Assembly: GCA_036679665.1 (NCBI GenBank)
Contig: JAZHEJ010000042.1
Coordinates: 4,680-68,679 of the forward strand
DNA from: Tethybacter castelli
GTDB lineage: Bacteria > Pseudomonadota > Gammaproteobacteria > Tethybacterales > Tethybacteraceae
DNA length: 64,000 nucleotides
Direction of reading: 5' to 3'
A program made the position numbers and the translations under genes. Below the pieces are notes generated by a model. That model was not told where the DNA came from and searched no databases. It saw only the letters and a list, made by a program, of their open reading frames with translations. Positions within the stretch are counted from its first letter, which is position 1, and every line of letters starts with the position of its first letter. Below are positions 7,791 to 16,680 of the stretch, in pieces.

Positions 7791-9374
7791 ATGAAATTTG
7801 CAACAAAACTATTCATTGGTATCGCGTTATGGGCTGGTTCTTTGAGCATAACGCAGCTTGCGCACGCAGATTACGAACTTACAGTTCTTCATATAAACGA
7901 TTTACACGCACGCTTTGAGCCAATCAATCGCTTTGATAGTAATTGTTCGGCGGAAGATAATGTTGAAGGCAAATGTTTCGGCGGAATCGCGCGGCTGGTG
8001 ACGGCTGTTAATGACGCCCGGGCGAGCAACAGCAATCCGATTTTGCTTGATGGCGGCGACCAGTTTCAAGGCACCCTGTTTTACAACTATCACATGGGTA
8101 AGGTTGCCGCGGAATTTATGAACAAATTGTCATTTGACGCAATGACGGTTGGAAACCACGAATTTGATAACGGACCTGAAGTATTGCGCACATTTGTCAA
8201 TACCGTTGATTTTCCAGTATTGATGGCCAATGCCGATTACGCTGATGAGCCACTAATCGCAGACCTGATTACCGGTTCCGCCGTGGTGGAAAAGCAAGGT
8301 CACAAGATAGGCATAATCGGAATTACACCGGAAGATACCGATGAGTTGTCTAGCCCCGGCCGTAACATCAATTTTACCAACCCTGTGGCATCGGTGCAGA
8401 AGGAAGTCGACCTTTTGACCGACCAAGGTATCAACAAAATTATCGTGGTTAGTCATTCAGGCTACGAAGTTGACAAGCAGCTTGCCGCACAGACCCGGGG
8501 CGTTGACATCATTGTCGGGGGCCACAGCAACAGTTACTTGTCCAATACTTCAGACGATGCGGTCGGGCCGTATCCGACGATGATTGGCTCAACGGCGATT
8601 GTGCAAGCCTATGCGTACGGTAAGTATCTAGGTGAACTTAAAGTAGTATTCGACGACGCCGGGAATATCAAATCAGCCACTGGCGAACCACGGCTTTTAG
8701 ACGCGAACGTGGAAGAAGACAAGAGTACTAAAGACCGTGTGGCCGAACTAGCTGCTCCACTTGACAAGATTCGCAATCAGGTCGTGGCGAGTACAGTTAC
8801 TGCTATCGATCATACTCAGTGTCGCTTGAATGAATGCGAAATGGGCAATCTGGTTGCGAACGCGATGCTGGCGAAAGTTAAGGACAACGGTTATACGATC
8901 GCAATCAGCAACGGTGGTGGTTTACGCGCTTCAATTGACGCCGGCGAAATTACGATGGACGAGGTTATGACCGTGTTGCCTTTTCAAAATACGCTGTCTA
9001 CTTTTCGGGTAAACGGGGCTACTATAATTGCTGCCCTCGAGAACGGGGTAAGTCAGGTAGAAGAGAAAAAAGGACGTTTCCCGCAGGTGGCCGGCTTGCA
9101 ATACATTTGGGATCTTGGGGTGGCGCCGAACGAAGGCCGGATCAAGGAAGTGAAAGTCATGGAAGGTGGAAAATGGGTTCCGATTGATCGTAATCGGGTC
9201 TACGGAGTAGTTAGTAACAATTACATGCGCAACGGCGGTGATGGCTATAAGATGTTTATCGACGCGGAGAACGCGTACGATTACGGTCCGGATCTGGTGG
9301 ATGTGGTGGTTGAATACCTGGATACCCGCAGACCATATAGTCCCTTGCTGGACGGGCGCATCAAGCAGCTCTAG
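7791..9374 (+). CDS. Secreted 5'-nucleotidase / UDP-sugar hydrolase family metallophosphatase
   Basis: 527 residues from ATG 7791, which has AAGG nine bases upstream and gives a clean signal peptide cleaved after AHA (residues 24-26). The N-terminal metallophosphatase domain shows HINDLHAR (D37, H39), GGDQFQG, GNHEFD, SHSG and GGHSN, all expected two-metal ligands. The C-terminal 5'-nucleotidase domain follows (ISNGGGLRASI, LPFQNTL, VSNNYMRNGGDGY). Such UshA-like enzymes release nucleosides and phosphate from nucleotides in the periplasm. An early cysteine pair (CSAEDNVEGKC) may be a disulfide. Substrate preference cannot be read from sequence. The leader carries a terminator-like hairpin. 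Confidence 0.9.
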   Translation: MKFATKLFIGIALWAGSLSITQLAHADYELTVLHINDLHARFEPINRFDSNCSAEDNVEGKCFGGIARLVTAVNDARASNSNPILLDGGDQFQGTLFYNYHMGKVAAEFMNKLSFDAMTVGNHEFDNGPEVLRTFVNTVDFPVLMANADYADEPLIADLITGSAVVEKQGHKIGIIGITPEDTDELSSPGRNINFTNPVASVQKEVDLLTDQGINKIIVVSHSGYEVDKQLAAQTRGVDIIVGGHSNSYLSNTSDDAVGPYPTMIGSTAIVQAYAYGKYLGELKVVFDDAGNIKSATGEPRLLDANVEEDKSTKDRVAELAAPLDKIRNQVVASTVTAIDHTQCRLNECEMGNLVANAMLAKVKDNGYTIAISNGGGLRASIDAGEITMDEVMTVLPFQNTLSTFRVNGATIIAALENGVSQVEEKKGRFPQVAGLQYIWDLGVAPNEGRIKEVKVMEGGKWVPIDRNRVYGVVSNNYMRNGGDGYKMFIDAENAYDYGPDLVDVVVEYLDTRRPYSPLLDGRIKQL

Positions 9375-9428
9375 CTCAAAAGCCGGGTGCCGCGAGGTAT
9401 GCTGGCGCGACAGGGGTACACATTTTGC

Positions 9429-10202
9429 TCAATGTTGCCAATTTTTCAAAAATGTTTGCAGGTGTTTAGCGCCTGACTGGCTCAAATAATCTTTGATTAA
9501 TCCGGTGCAAAGCTGGTAACTTTCTGCCGAAAACTTACCGGAACTGCGTGCGAAACGCAACCAGATCAAAAAGGTGTTGAGGGCGTCAGTTTCGCAGTAG
9601 TTGCTGATTTCCGCATAGCGTTGCTCCACAAATAGCGGATAGACTTGGTCGCCGCCATAGCCCATTTTGCCGGGCAGTCCGCAGGCCAAAGCGACATCCG
9701 CCAGTTTGGCCGCGGCGCGCGGCTGACGAAACGCCAACATGTCCATGATGTCCTGGTGAGCATCGTGGTAGCGGCTTGAGTATTGGCGCCACTTGTCGCC
9801 GGGTCCATTCCAAAAACCGCGTGCCGACACACCGTGATGCAAAGCGCGCAAAACTAGCACAGGCAGATCAAAAGCAGAGCCGTTCCACGATACCAACAGT
9901 GGAGATTGCTGTTCTATCAGGCAAAAAAATTCGTGTAGCGCTTCTTTTTCATTAAGCTGTGGATGAGCCAATGACTTGATGCATAGTTCGTCGCGCCCAT
10001 AGTGCACATAACTGATCGCTACAATCCGATGAAAAATCAAGCGTAGAAAATCACTGCGTCCGTCGCTTTTTTCCAGCGCTTCTTGCCGGGCTCGTTCGAT
10101 TATCTGCTCGTCTTCGGCTTCAGGTTCATCATAGTGGAGCTTGAGCAGTCGCGCGTCAGGAATTGTCTCAATATCGAATGCCAGTACCACGTTATCACTC
10201 AT
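9429..10202 (-). CDS. Predicted DEDDy 3'-5' exonuclease (PolB-like exonuclease domain)
   Basis: 257 residues from ATG 10202. The exonuclease motifs are complete: FDIETIP (D10, E12) for ExoI, SWNGSAFDLPVL for ExoII, and YCETD, the Y-x3-D form of ExoIII, near the C-terminus. It is a stand-alone ribonuclease H-fold exonuclease related to the proofreading domain of family B polymerases, with no polymerase domain attached. The biological role of these small proteins is not established. It overlaps the end of cysM by eight bases. Confidence 0.85.
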   Translation of the reverse strand: MSDNVVLAFDIETIPDARLLKLHYDEPEAEDEQIIERARQEALEKSDGRSDFLRLIFHRIVAISYVHYGRDELCIKSLAHPQLNEKEALHEFFCLIEQQSPLLVSWNGSAFDLPVLVLRALHHGVSARGFWNGPGDKWRQYSSRYHDAHQDIMDMLAFRQPRAAAKLADVALACGLPGKMGYGGDQVYPLFVEQRYAEISNYCETDALNTFLIWLRFARSSGKFSAESYQLCTGLIKDYLSQSGAKHLQTFLKNWQH

Positions 10203-11097
10203 CAAAAACTCCTGAAGATAAATAACGGTCGCCACGATCGCAGGCGATGCATACGATGACTGCGCCGGTTTCGCAGCGATCCACCTCTAGCGCCGCCCAC
10301 ATCGCTCCGCCAGAAGAGACGCCGGCAAAAATTCCTTCTTTCTTCGCCATGTCGCGCATAGTGTTTTCAGCGGCGTCCTGACTGATCAAAACCAAATCAT
10401 CGATGACACTGTTGTCTTGAATAAGCGGTCGGTATTCCGGAGACCATTTACGAATACCGGGGATGGATGCTCCTTCAGCGGGCTGGCAACCGATGATGGT
10501 AACTTGATTTTTGGCTTTGTCGCGAAAAAATCGTCCGCAACCAGTTATGGTACCAGTTGTACCCATGCTAGATACAAAATGGGTAACACGGCCATTGGTG
10601 TCTTTCCAAATCTCAGGTGCGGTACCGGTATAGTGTGATAAGGGATTGTCAGGGTTGGAAAACTGGCCTAGCATTACGCCTTCGTTACGACTTACCATCT
10701 GATCAGCCAAATCACGGGCGCCTTCCATGCCTTCTTCTTTAGTTACCAATACCAGTTCCGCGCCATAGGCACGCATTGAAGCTTTGCGTTCCGCGGTTTG
10801 GTTGGTCGGCATGATTAAGCGGATCGCATAGCCTTTGGCGGCGGCAACCATGGCAAGGGCAATGCCGGTGTTGCCACTGGTAGGCTCGATCAGTAGGTCG
10901 CCAGGTTTTATTTCACCACGACTTTCGGCTCCGACCACCATGGACAAAGCCGGGCGATCCTTGACCGAACCGGCGGGATTGTTGCCTTCTAGCTTTACGT
11001 AAATTTCATTGTCGCCGCTCCCTAAATTCTGGATTTTCACCATGGGAGTGTTTCCGATTAACGAACAAATTTGCGGTTCTGTAGTAGTGGTTGCCAT
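10195..11097 (-). CDS. cysM: Cysteine synthase B (O-acetylserine sulfhydrylase)
   Basis: PLP enzyme making cysteine from O-acetylserine and sulfide or thiosulfate. 300 residues from the second in-frame ATG (MATTTTEP); the ATG at 11118 adds only a non-conserved hydrophobic tail. PLP lysine in NPAGSVKDR (K46), TSGNTG, GTTGTITG, and the CysM-type segments SIPGIRKW and CDRGDRYLSSGVF, which favour CysM over CysK. A TGTAAT hexamer sits seven bases before the chosen ATG, inside the alternative N-terminus, which supports the shorter start. Its 3' end overlaps the exonuclease gene. Confidence 0.93.
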   Translation of the reverse strand: MATTTTEPQICSLIGNTPMVKIQNLGSGDNEIYVKLEGNNPAGSVKDRPALSMVVGAESRGEIKPGDLLIEPTSGNTGIALAMVAAAKGYAIRLIMPTNQTAERKASMRAYGAELVLVTKEEGMEGARDLADQMVSRNEGVMLGQFSNPDNPLSHYTGTAPEIWKDTNGRVTHFVSSMGTTGTITGCGRFFRDKAKNQVTIIGCQPAEGASIPGIRKWSPEYRPLIQDNSVIDDLVLISQDAAENTMRDMAKKEGIFAGVSSGGAMWAALEVDRCETGAVIVCIACDRGDRYLSSGVFDE

Positions 11098-11104
11098 AAA
11101 AAAA

Positions 11105-11110
11105 ATTACA
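11105..11110 (-). promoter_or_regulatory. Candidate -10 element for cysM
   Basis: Read on the minus strand this is TGTAAT (one mismatch to TATAAT), ending seven bases before the cysM ATG with only T residues between and no Shine-Dalgarno. Initiation would fall at or next to the ATG. No convincing -35. Confidence 0.35.
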
Positions 11111-11225
11111 AAGTACATGGCTATTTTAATAAATTGCTCGCTAGGCGTAAGATAAATTAACTACGTAATATGGCAGTTGGGTTACCTGCGCGACTGTCGC
11201 ATTATGCATATTTGCTAATTGCACT

Positions 11226-12713
11226 ATGAAAAAAAACAACGGTAATCATTTTTTTGATGCTCCCGCCAAGCGCGTGTGCACGGTGGCGCAGGTGCGTGCA
11301 ATCGAACAAGAGCTTTTTCGTAGTCAGAAACCTTATGCGGTAATGACCGCAGCAGGAAAGCATGTGGCGCAGTGTTGTCAAAAAATTGCGCGAAATACAG
11401 TCTTGGTTGCCGGAACAGGCAATAACGGTGGTGACGCGTATGTTGCCGCCACAGCGTTGCTTGCTAAAAACGGCAACGCGGATGTTTGGGCTCCGCTAGG
11501 CAAACCAGCCACCGTCGACGCCAAACGAGCAGCGCGCGAATTTGCACAGGCGGGCGGCAAAGTGCTTGCCGGTACGCCGCAGTGGGAGCAATACGGCTGT
11601 GTGGTGGATGGATTGTTTGGAATCGGTTTGGGCCGTGATTTAACCGGTGACGCGTTAGATGCTGTCAAGGCAATCAACTCAGCGGGCAAACCGATTGTTG
11701 CGATCGACATATCCAGCGGGTTGTGTGCCGACACCGCTACAGTGCGCGGTGACGCGGTGCGCGCTTTAATTACGGTAACGTTTTTTTGTATCAAACCTGG
11801 ATTGTTGATGGGAGCTGGCAAGGAACTGGCCGGCGAGGTTCGTGTTGCAAAACTAGGTGACGATAAGTTGGTAACAAATCAAGGGGGAACTGTGATTGAT
11901 CGTCCGTGTGGTCATGAAATTTTGCGCCGCAACGCGGATTCGCACAAAGGCAGCTACGGTACGCTGGCGCTGATTGGCGGTGCGATTGGCATGACCGGCG
12001 CTTTGGCTTTGGCTTCGCGTGCGGCTGTCGCCCATGGCGCCGGCAAAGTGTTTGTAGTCGCGCTTGGTAGCGATGCGCCGGCGTTTGACATGCTCGCGCC
12101 GGAAGTGATGTGGCGCACTGAAATACCAGAGGATAGCGACGTGTGCTCGTTTGGCGTCGGTGCCGGTGTCGGTGCCGATGCGTATAACCTGTTAAGTACT
12201 GTCGTCAAGCGTAAGTCACCGCAGATCATTGATGCTGACGGGCTGAATTTGCTGGCTAAGAATCCTAAGTTGCGCAATGCGCTTGGCAAATTCGCTATCG
12301 ACCCGATTCTGACCCCGCATCCGGCCGAAGCCGGCCGCCTGCTCGACATTACCACCACCGCCATCCAGGCCGACCGAGTAGCTTGCGCACAAAAATTGGC
12401 GGCCAAAGCCGGTGCGGTGGTTGTGCTCAAAGGTTCAGGAACCGTTATAGCCGATTCCAAAGGGGTTTGGGGCATAGTCGCGGCAGGTAATCCCGGCTTG
12501 GCCCAGGCAGGAAGCGGAGACGTGCTTACTGGTATTATCGGAGCTTTGCGGGCGCAGGGTATGTCGGCATGGGACGCGGCTGTAACCGGCGCATGGCTGC
12601 ATGCCAAAGCTGCGGATCTGATATGCGAAGAGCGCGGCGGACAGCTCGGATTGCCATTGGCGCAGGTTTGTGCGCGTTCTGCTCAGCTGCTTGCCAATTT
12701 GGTTTGCACTTGA
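11226..12713 (+). CDS. nnr: Bifunctional NAD(P)H-hydrate epimerase / ADP-dependent dehydratase
   Basis: Metabolite-repair enzyme that restores damaged NAD(P)H hydrates. 495 residues with both domains. The N-terminal YjeF epimerase domain (about 15-225) carries AGTGNNGGDAY and DGLFGIGLGRDL; the C-terminal ribokinase-like dehydratase domain carries GGAIGMTGALALA, LTPHPAEAGRLL, LKGSGTV and GNPGLAQAGSGDVLTG. In many gammaproteobacteria nnr precedes tsaE; here a phosphodiesterase gene follows with overlapping stop and start. Divergent from cysM across 128 bases. Confidence 0.95.
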   Translation: MKKNNGNHFFDAPAKRVCTVAQVRAIEQELFRSQKPYAVMTAAGKHVAQCCQKIARNTVLVAGTGNNGGDAYVAATALLAKNGNADVWAPLGKPATVDAKRAAREFAQAGGKVLAGTPQWEQYGCVVDGLFGIGLGRDLTGDALDAVKAINSAGKPIVAIDISSGLCADTATVRGDAVRALITVTFFCIKPGLLMGAGKELAGEVRVAKLGDDKLVTNQGGTVIDRPCGHEILRRNADSHKGSYGTLALIGGAIGMTGALALASRAAVAHGAGKVFVVALGSDAPAFDMLAPEVMWRTEIPEDSDVCSFGVGAGVGADAYNLLSTVVKRKSPQIIDADGLNLLAKNPKLRNALGKFAIDPILTPHPAEAGRLLDITTTAIQADRVACAQKLAAKAGAVVVLKGSGTVIADSKGVWGIVAAGNPGLAQAGSGDVLTGIIGALRAQGMSAWDAAVTGAWLHAKAADLICEERGGQLGLPLAQVCARSAQLLANLVCT

Positions 12714-13417
12714 AACATTACCGCTTGGCAACGTGTATCGGCCACCGCGGTGTTCCAGAACTTAGCGTTGAAAATAGCGTCGAAGGTTTGCGTATGGCGG
12801 CGAAATTAGGCTACGACTGGTGCGAAATCGACGCGCAGGCATCTAGTGACGGCGTGGCAATGGTTTATCATGATTTTGTTTTGGCTGACGGGCGGCAGTT
12901 GTCTAAATTGTCTAGCAAACAGCTCACGCAACAAAACATCGGCGGTCATACGCGAAGTGGTGAAAATATCTTGATGCCTTCGCTGCTAGACTGTCTGAAA
13001 GTCGCTGCGCAAAGCGATTTGGCCTTGGTGGTCGAGATTAAATCACATTACCAAGATGCAGCGCACAACGTTGCGGCGGTTGCGAAGGCTTTACGACAAG
13101 TTTCCGATGTCGAGGTTATGGTATCTAGTTTCGAACCTGAAGTTTTGTTACAGTTTGGCAAGTTGATATCTAGCGTACCATTGGCTTTGAATGTTGATCG
13201 CATTCCGCAACTTCCTCCAAGCGGGTGCGCCAACGTGCACTGCGCTGCCGATCATGCCGATGTCAAGCATGTCAAACGCATGCTTGATGCGGGCCTTGGA
13301 GTATACGCATGGACCGTTAATGATGTGGCAGTTGGATCAAGACTGCTGGCCAACGGGGTACATGGCTTTTTTACCGACTCGCCGCAAGTGCGTAACAGTT
13401 TTACCGACCTAAAGTGA
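12710..13417 (+). CDS. Glycerophosphodiester phosphodiesterase
   Basis: Cytosolic GDPD family (UgpQ-like): no signal peptide, TIM-barrel length. Hydrolyses glycerophosphodiesters to sn-glycerol 3-phosphate and an alcohol. Visible: CIGHRG (first catalytic His), the metal pair in EIDAQASSDG, the second His in VYHDF, VEIKS, and the barrel end GVYAWTVND with GFFTDSP. I choose TTG 12710, whose bases overlap the nnr stop (TTGA), because the conserved fold starts at LATCIGHRG and no ATG is available; TTG 12725 is the alternative. Its stop overlaps the trmB GTG. Confidence 0.9.
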   Translation: MKHYRLATCIGHRGVPELSVENSVEGLRMAAKLGYDWCEIDAQASSDGVAMVYHDFVLADGRQLSKLSSKQLTQQNIGGHTRSGENILMPSLLDCLKVAAQSDLALVVEIKSHYQDAAHNVAAVAKALRQVSDVEVMVSSFEPEVLLQFGKLISSVPLALNVDRIPQLPPSGCANVHCAADHADVKHVKRMLDAGLGVYAWTVNDVAVGSRLLANGVHGFFTDSPQVRNSFTDLK

Positions 13418-14088
13418 CCGTCGCGATTAAGTCCGCTTCAATTCGCAGCTATGCTTTTCGCCGACGACGCATGCGAGCGGGTAAACGCTACGCATTGTCA
13501 AGTCTGTATCCACGCTATGGCATTGATCCAAAAATTCAAACACCAAACTGGTCGGCAATTTTCGGCGGACGTGACCGGATGTTCGTCGAGATCGGAGCCG
13601 GTAGCGGCGAAGCAGTGGTGCATATGGCGCAATTGCACAACAACTGCATGTTTGTCGTTTTTGAGATTTATCCGCCTGGGATTGCCCAACTATTGCGTTC
13701 CATTGAGCAAAATCAGATCAAGAATATCAAAGTGGTCGCGGCTGACGCGCGACCATTGTTGGCACGTTGGTTTGCACCAAGCCAGCTTGCGGGTATCAAC
13801 TTGTTTTTTCCTGATCCATGGCCGAAATACCGTCACCACAAACGCAGGATTTGCAATCGGCAATTTATCGATCAGGCGCACGTACTGTTAGGTAGTGCCG
13901 GCGTGTTGCACTTCGTGACAGATTGCCAAGATTACCATCTTGCCGTGTCTAGGCTGTTGACCCAAGATACTAACTGGGAGCTATGCGTAGACCATGATGT
14001 CAGTAGTTTCCGTCCGCCAACGCGCTACGAGCGCAAAGCGATCGCGCAAAGCCGGAAAATTTGGGATATCAAGGCGCAACCAATTTAG
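13414..14088 (+). CDS. trmB: tRNA (guanine-N7-)-methyltransferase
   Basis: SAM-dependent enzyme methylating G46 of tRNA. 224 residues from GTG 13414, overlapping the preceding stop as GTGA. The SAM-binding stretch VEIGAGSGEAVVHMA and the signature FFPDPWPKYRHHKRR are plain, as is the C-terminal FRPPTRYERKA. Together with nnr and the phosphodiesterase it forms a tightly packed three-gene unit. Confidence 0.95.
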   Translation: MTVAIKSASIRSYAFRRRRMRAGKRYALSSLYPRYGIDPKIQTPNWSAIFGGRDRMFVEIGAGSGEAVVHMAQLHNNCMFVVFEIYPPGIAQLLRSIEQNQIKNIKVVAADARPLLARWFAPSQLAGINLFFPDPWPKYRHHKRRICNRQFIDQAHVLLGSAGVLHFVTDCQDYHLAVSRLLTQDTNWELCVDHDVSSFRPPTRYERKAIAQSRKIWDIKAQPI

Positions 14089-14113
14089 CGCGGTTTAGCG
14101 CGAGTCAAGTTGG

Positions 14114-14353
14114 CTACAGACGAGTCGAAAGTACCGAGATGCGTTTGGTCAGTTCGCGGATACTGTCCGGAATCTGGCTGATTTCAGGGTTGTTGTGCAG
14201 ATAAGTCACGAAATCATGGAGTGATGAAGCGAGTTCGGACATTGCCAAGGCAAGCTGGCGGATATCGTCAGCGTTGGGCGCTGAGCTTTGAGGCAACTCC
14301 TGGCTTTTGCCCTTATGGTGAACATTATCTTGTTTGCCAAGCTCATTTTTCAT
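14114..14353 (-). CDS. Small hypothetical protein, 79 residues
   Basis: Not recognised. A charged, disordered-looking N-terminus (about residues 1-27, rich in K, Q, N and H) is followed by two amphipathic helices (ADDIRQLALAMSELASSLHD and SIRELTKRISVLSTRL). No cysteine, no membrane segment. It lies 40 bases downstream of waaA on the same strand and converges with trmB. A perfect TATAAT on the minus strand (14364-14369) ends ten bases before its ATG, which argues that it is expressed, but it has no Shine-Dalgarno and no family support. Confidence 0.45.
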   Translation of the reverse strand: MKNELGKQDNVHHKGKSQELPQSSAPNADDIRQLALAMSELASSLHDFVTYLHNNPEISQIPDSIRELTKRISVLSTRL

Positions 14354-14363
14354 GCTATTGCAG

Positions 14364-14369
14364 ATTATA
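14364..14369 (-). promoter_or_regulatory. Candidate -10 element for the 79-residue ORF
   Basis: On the minus strand this reads TATAAT, ten bases before the ATG. Transcription would begin about three bases before the start codon. No clear -35. Confidence 0.35.
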
Positions 14370-14393
14370 GACGGTTACCCCAACAGTAGTTTT

Positions 14394-15668
14394 TTAGTTG
14401 CTGATTTCGTTTAGTATCGGGGCAATAGCAGCCATCGTGCGCACTCCTGCACCGCGTGACTGACGGGCGATTGTTTGACCTGCCTGGCCAGCTGCCGCAC
14501 ACTTACGCGGATCTGACAACAAGTTGTCAATTATGCCGGCAACTTCAACGGCGTCGCCGCCTTGCCACGCGGCTTTGGCGCGGCATGCTCGCGCGCACAA
14601 TTCAGCGAAGTTATGCATATGCGGCCCCATAACCACAGGCTTGCCTTGAGCCATCGGTTCCATCAGGTTTTGACCGCCAAAGTTGACTAAACTTGCTCCG
14701 ATGAACACGACGTCGGCGCAAGCGATATAGCTGTCCATTTCACCTAGGGTATCGCCGATGATGACATCGGTCGGTGCGGCGGTATCTTTAATCTTGCTAT
14801 GCAAGGTATAAGCGATGCGGTGGCTTTCTAAAAGTTGTGTTACTTGTGCGCAACGCTCCGGATGGCGAGGTACAAGTATCACCGCGCAACGCGGCAAGAT
14901 CTGCTTTAGCGCGTCAAGCAGCAGTTTTTCTTCGCTGTTACCTTTTGTGTCTTGGCGGGTTGAGGCAAGCAGCAGCACAGGACGGTCTCGGGTACGAAAT
15001 TGTTCACGCAGAAGTAATCCAGCCGCAGTCTTGTCCGGATCAGGACGGGCGTCAAATTTGAGATTGCCGCTCACAACAACGTTGGGCGCCCCTAAAAAAC
15101 GAAACCGCGTGGCGTCGGCGCGGCTTTGCGCCATCACTAGCGTTAACGAAGCGAATAACGCCTTGGTATATTTGCTTATCCGAGCGTGGTGCCGGGCACT
15201 TTTGGCAGACATGCGCCCGTTGACAACCACTACGGGGATGTTTTGATGCTTAGCTTGCAATAGCATGTTCGGCCACAGTTCTTGTTCCACAAGCAAACAC
15301 AGGCGCGGTTTTAATGTTGCGAAAAAACGTTTTTGTACCGCGACAAAGTCTAACGGTTGGGCACAAACAGGTACATTCAGACGATCACGCGCGGTTTTGC
15401 GAGCTGCTTCGGATGAATAGCTAAGAAAAAAGGATAATTGCGGATATTGCGCACGAAGCAAGTCGAGCAAACCGCGAATCGCCATGGTCTCACCAACCGA
15501 TGCGGCTGATATCCAGATCGGCCGGTCAGTGGGTAATTCGACGCGCGCAAATCGTTCGGCGATGTGGAGTGCGCCGCTGCCGCTGCGCATAGTTTTACGT
15601 AACATTGCCGGTAGCAATGCCACGCTTAGCAAACCAGCGTACGCCGCTTGCAACGCGGGACGCATCAA
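14394..15668 (-). CDS. waaA: 3-deoxy-D-manno-octulosonic acid (Kdo) transferase
   Basis: Adds Kdo from CMP-Kdo to lipid IVA at the inner membrane, beginning LPS core. 424 residues with an N-terminal membrane-associating segment (about 8-24), SAASVGE (catalytic Glu60), VEQELWPN, VNGRMS, the GT-B C-terminal domain with PRHPER, GDTLGEMDSY and GGQNLMEP. The motifs are complete. It is followed at 40 bases by the small hypothetical gene and preceded at 10 bases by ridA on the same strand. Confidence 0.95.
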   Translation of the reverse strand: MMRPALQAAYAGLLSVALLPAMLRKTMRSGSGALHIAERFARVELPTDRPIWISAASVGETMAIRGLLDLLRAQYPQLSFFLSYSSEAARKTARDRLNVPVCAQPLDFVAVQKRFFATLKPRLCLLVEQELWPNMLLQAKHQNIPVVVVNGRMSAKSARHHARISKYTKALFASLTLVMAQSRADATRFRFLGAPNVVVSGNLKFDARPDPDKTAAGLLLREQFRTRDRPVLLLASTRQDTKGNSEEKLLLDALKQILPRCAVILVPRHPERCAQVTQLLESHRIAYTLHSKIKDTAAPTDVIIGDTLGEMDSYIACADVVFIGASLVNFGGQNLMEPMAQGKPVVMGPHMHNFAELCARACRAKAAWQGGDAVEVAGIIDNLLSDPRKCAAAGQAGQTIARQSRGAGVRTMAAIAPILNEISN

Positions 15669-15685
15669 GGCCGGGAAGCAGGCGC

Positions 15686-16075
15686 TTAAGCGCCGGTTAT
15701 ATGCAGGATGCCCTCAACTTCAACGACGGCGTCCTTGGGTAACGAAGCAACGCCAATCGCCGCGCGGGCCGGATAAGGCTTGTTTAAATACTCTGCGGCA
15801 ATCGCGTTGAAATTTGCAAATTCGCCAAGATCGGTCAGATAGACCGTTAGTTTGACTATCTGTTGCAGATCACCGCCGGCAGCCTTACATACTGCGGTTA
15901 AATTAGCGAATATCTGCCGGGCTTGGGCTTCAAATCCACCAACAAGAGTTCCTTGCTCATCCATGCCTAGCTGGCCTGATAAAAACACCAGCTCGCCAAC
16001 TTGCATCGCCTGACTGTACGTGCCGATAGCCGGCGGTGCGCCCGGGGCGTTGTTAGTCGGTGTTTTTTGGCTCAT
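15686..16075 (-). CDS. ridA: RidA family enamine/imine deaminase
   Basis: 129 residues from ATG 16075 (MSQKTPT). RidA hydrolyses reactive 2-aminoacrylate and related enamines released by PLP enzymes. APPAIGTYSQA, VFLSGQLG, the active-site arginine in YPARAAIGV (R104) and the end LPKDAVVEVEGI are canonical. The ATG at 16096 would add seven residues and cannot be excluded. Sits between waaA and a cysteine-cluster protein, all leftward. Confidence 0.93.
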   Translation of the reverse strand: MSQKTPTNNAPGAPPAIGTYSQAMQVGELVFLSGQLGMDEQGTLVGGFEAQARQIFANLTAVCKAAGGDLQQIVKLTVYLTDLGEFANFNAIAAEYLNKPYPARAAIGVASLPKDAVVEVEGILHITGA

Positions 16076-16098
16076 AGAAAAAGAAATTCGGGACAAGA

Positions 16099-16569
16099 TC
16101 AGGTAGGAGCTATCTTACCATCATCTTGAGCGTAGGATTTCAGTAACGCCGTGGTATGCCCGGCTTCGTACAACGGGTAATCGGCGTCGATGGTCCAGGG
16201 CATGACGCGAAGCAATATGACTTTTTTACCGCGGGCCATAGCTTGTTCGATCAGGCTGCGGTCGTACCATTCGCAGTGTTCGCCGGGATGGTCACGACAG
16301 ATCTGCGGTCGACATTCGTAAATGGTGCAAGCGCGCGAATCCTTATCCAAAAAAATACACGAATCGGTCTTGAGTAACTTGTCGGGAGTCATTTTCAAAC
16401 GCCGCACCGTTGAGCTTTCTGAAACCGTACATGTCGCGCGGACTTCCTGTTCCGTTTTTTTTAAATGTTTGGCGAGGCGTTTGATGTCAGCGCCGGTGGT
16501 TTGGATGATCGGGTATGCGCAACAGTAACCGACACACTCTTGGCAGTCATAGTGGTGAGTGTCGCTCAT
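16099..16569 (-). CDS. YkgJ family zinc/iron-chelating cysteine-cluster protein
   Basis: 156 residues. The family pattern is CQECVGYCC near the N-terminus and, in the middle, CIFL, CTIYECRPQIC and HCEW; together they make an eight-cysteine cluster thought to bind zinc or an Fe-S centre. The function of the family is not established. A purine-rich GGGAC precedes the ATG, and TATAAC lies about 25 bases upstream. First gene of the leftward YkgJ-ridA-waaA unit. Confidence 0.85.
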   Translation of the reverse strand: MSDTHHYDCQECVGYCCAYPIIQTTGADIKRLAKHLKKTEQEVRATCTVSESSTVRRLKMTPDKLLKTDSCIFLDKDSRACTIYECRPQICRDHPGEHCEWYDRSLIEQAMARGKKVILLRVMPWTIDADYPLYEAGHTTALLKSYAQDDGKIAPT

Positions 16570-16611
16570 CGTCCCGCTCGCATCGGGTTATATGTCATAT
16601 TAGTTGAAAAG

Positions 16612-16641
16612 TTGCGCTTTGTCATACTAAACTGCTAAAAT
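16612..16641 (+). promoter_or_regulatory. Candidate trxA promoter
   Basis: TTGCGC (16612-16617), 18-base spacer, TAAAAT (16636-16641). An overlapping alternative is TTGAAA (16604-16609) with a 15-base spacer to TACTAA. Either leaves a leader of more than 120 bases containing the inverted repeat at 16656-16680. Confidence 0.35.
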
Positions 16642-16655
16642 TACGCCTAGAGAGG

Positions 16656-16680
16656 CTAGAATTAGAGTTAGTGATTCTAG
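16656..16680. repeat. Inverted repeat in the trxA leader
   Basis: CTAGAAT (16656-16662) and ATTCTAG (16674-16680) are perfect complements with an 11-base loop. A partial direct copy, CTAGAGAGGCTAG, begins at 16648. No T-run follows, so it looks more like an operator or RNA structure than a terminator. Confidence 0.5.
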
